Below are positions 63,920 to 64,000 of a DNA stretch of 64,000 bases, in pieces. The position numbers were made by a program, and so were the translations under genes. Numbering within the stretch: position 1 is the first letter of the stretch; every line of letters starts with the position of its first letter. Source of the DNA: Nereocystis luetkeana (taxonomy: Eukaryota; Sar; Phaeophyceae; Laminariales; Laminariaceae); assembly GCA_031213475.1 (NCBI GenBank), contig JARUPZ010000009.1, forward strand, positions 2,257,001 through 2,321,000. The letters run 5' to 3'. The notes below the pieces were generated by a model, which saw only the letters and a list, made by a program, of their open reading frames with translations, made no database searches and was not told where the DNA came from.

Positions 63920-64000
63920 CTGAAGTGTTAACACGTCACGCAGGTCACAACATAGATGCTCTATGTGTGCTAACCTTCCGTTCTTTCAGGGTGCCGTGCA

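Noticed and set aside
1-64000. tRNA, rRNA or a second nested protein gene within the introns
   Set aside because: I saw no cloverleaf-like or rRNA-like sequence and no intronic open frame with a recognisable domain; short or divergent RNA genes could still have been missed by eye.

Overview
This window is nuclear eukaryotic DNA carrying one very long, intron-dense gene on the minus strand. The gene encodes an axonemal dynein heavy chain. I reconstructed 43 exons by reading conserved dynein protein segments, picking splice sites, and requiring the codon phase to join exactly from each exon to the next. Together they give one uninterrupted frame of about 1,640 codons (about 4.9 kb, under 8% of the window). 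The frame runs from just before AAA3 at the right edge to the AAA6 region at the left edge, and both gene ends lie outside the window. Motif spelling across AAA3, the post-AAA5 linker and the SLGQGQE/GHWV segment fits the outer-arm beta class best (DNAH9/11/17, Chlamydomonas ODA4 type). That class call is an inference from remembered family patterns, not from a search.

Reading leftwards from 63.9 kb, the layout is: AAA2/AAA3 linker and AAA3 (exons 1-6, 63.9-57.5 kb); the AAA3-AAA4 junction and AAA4 with its P-loop (exons 7-15, 56.0-43.6 kb); stalk coiled coil 1 (16-19), microtubule-binding domain (20-21) and stalk coiled coil 2 (22-24), 41.6-28.8 kb; AAA5 (25-30, 25.9-19.4 kb); the helical linker and the start of AAA6 (31-36, 17.9-6.0 kb); and the AAA6-proximal C-terminal part (37-43, 5.6-0 kb). 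Introns range from 253 to 3,909 nt. I recognise no second protein-coding gene, tRNA, rRNA or CRISPR array.

The introns are full of small non-autonomous repeats: about twelve copies of a 110-bp palindromic-ended element (R1), an element with TCTACGATAGAGGT-type ends (R2), a larger foldback/poly(C)-linked family (R3), a palindromic TTAACCC...GGGTTAA element (R4) and another poly(C)-linked repeat (R5). There are also many micro- and minisatellites: a pure GGGGA array, a head-to-head GGGTC/GACCC array, and a short TTAGGG-type interstitial telomere tract. Family names R1-R5 are mine.

The organism must make motile flagella at some stage and has long, repeat-rich introns at moderate GC. A brown alga or another algal heterokont would fit, but the sequence does not prove it. 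The most unusual points are five consecutive introns of 755-759 nt, two GC-AG introns supported by exact phase, and decayed copies of exon pieces lying inside neighbouring introns.
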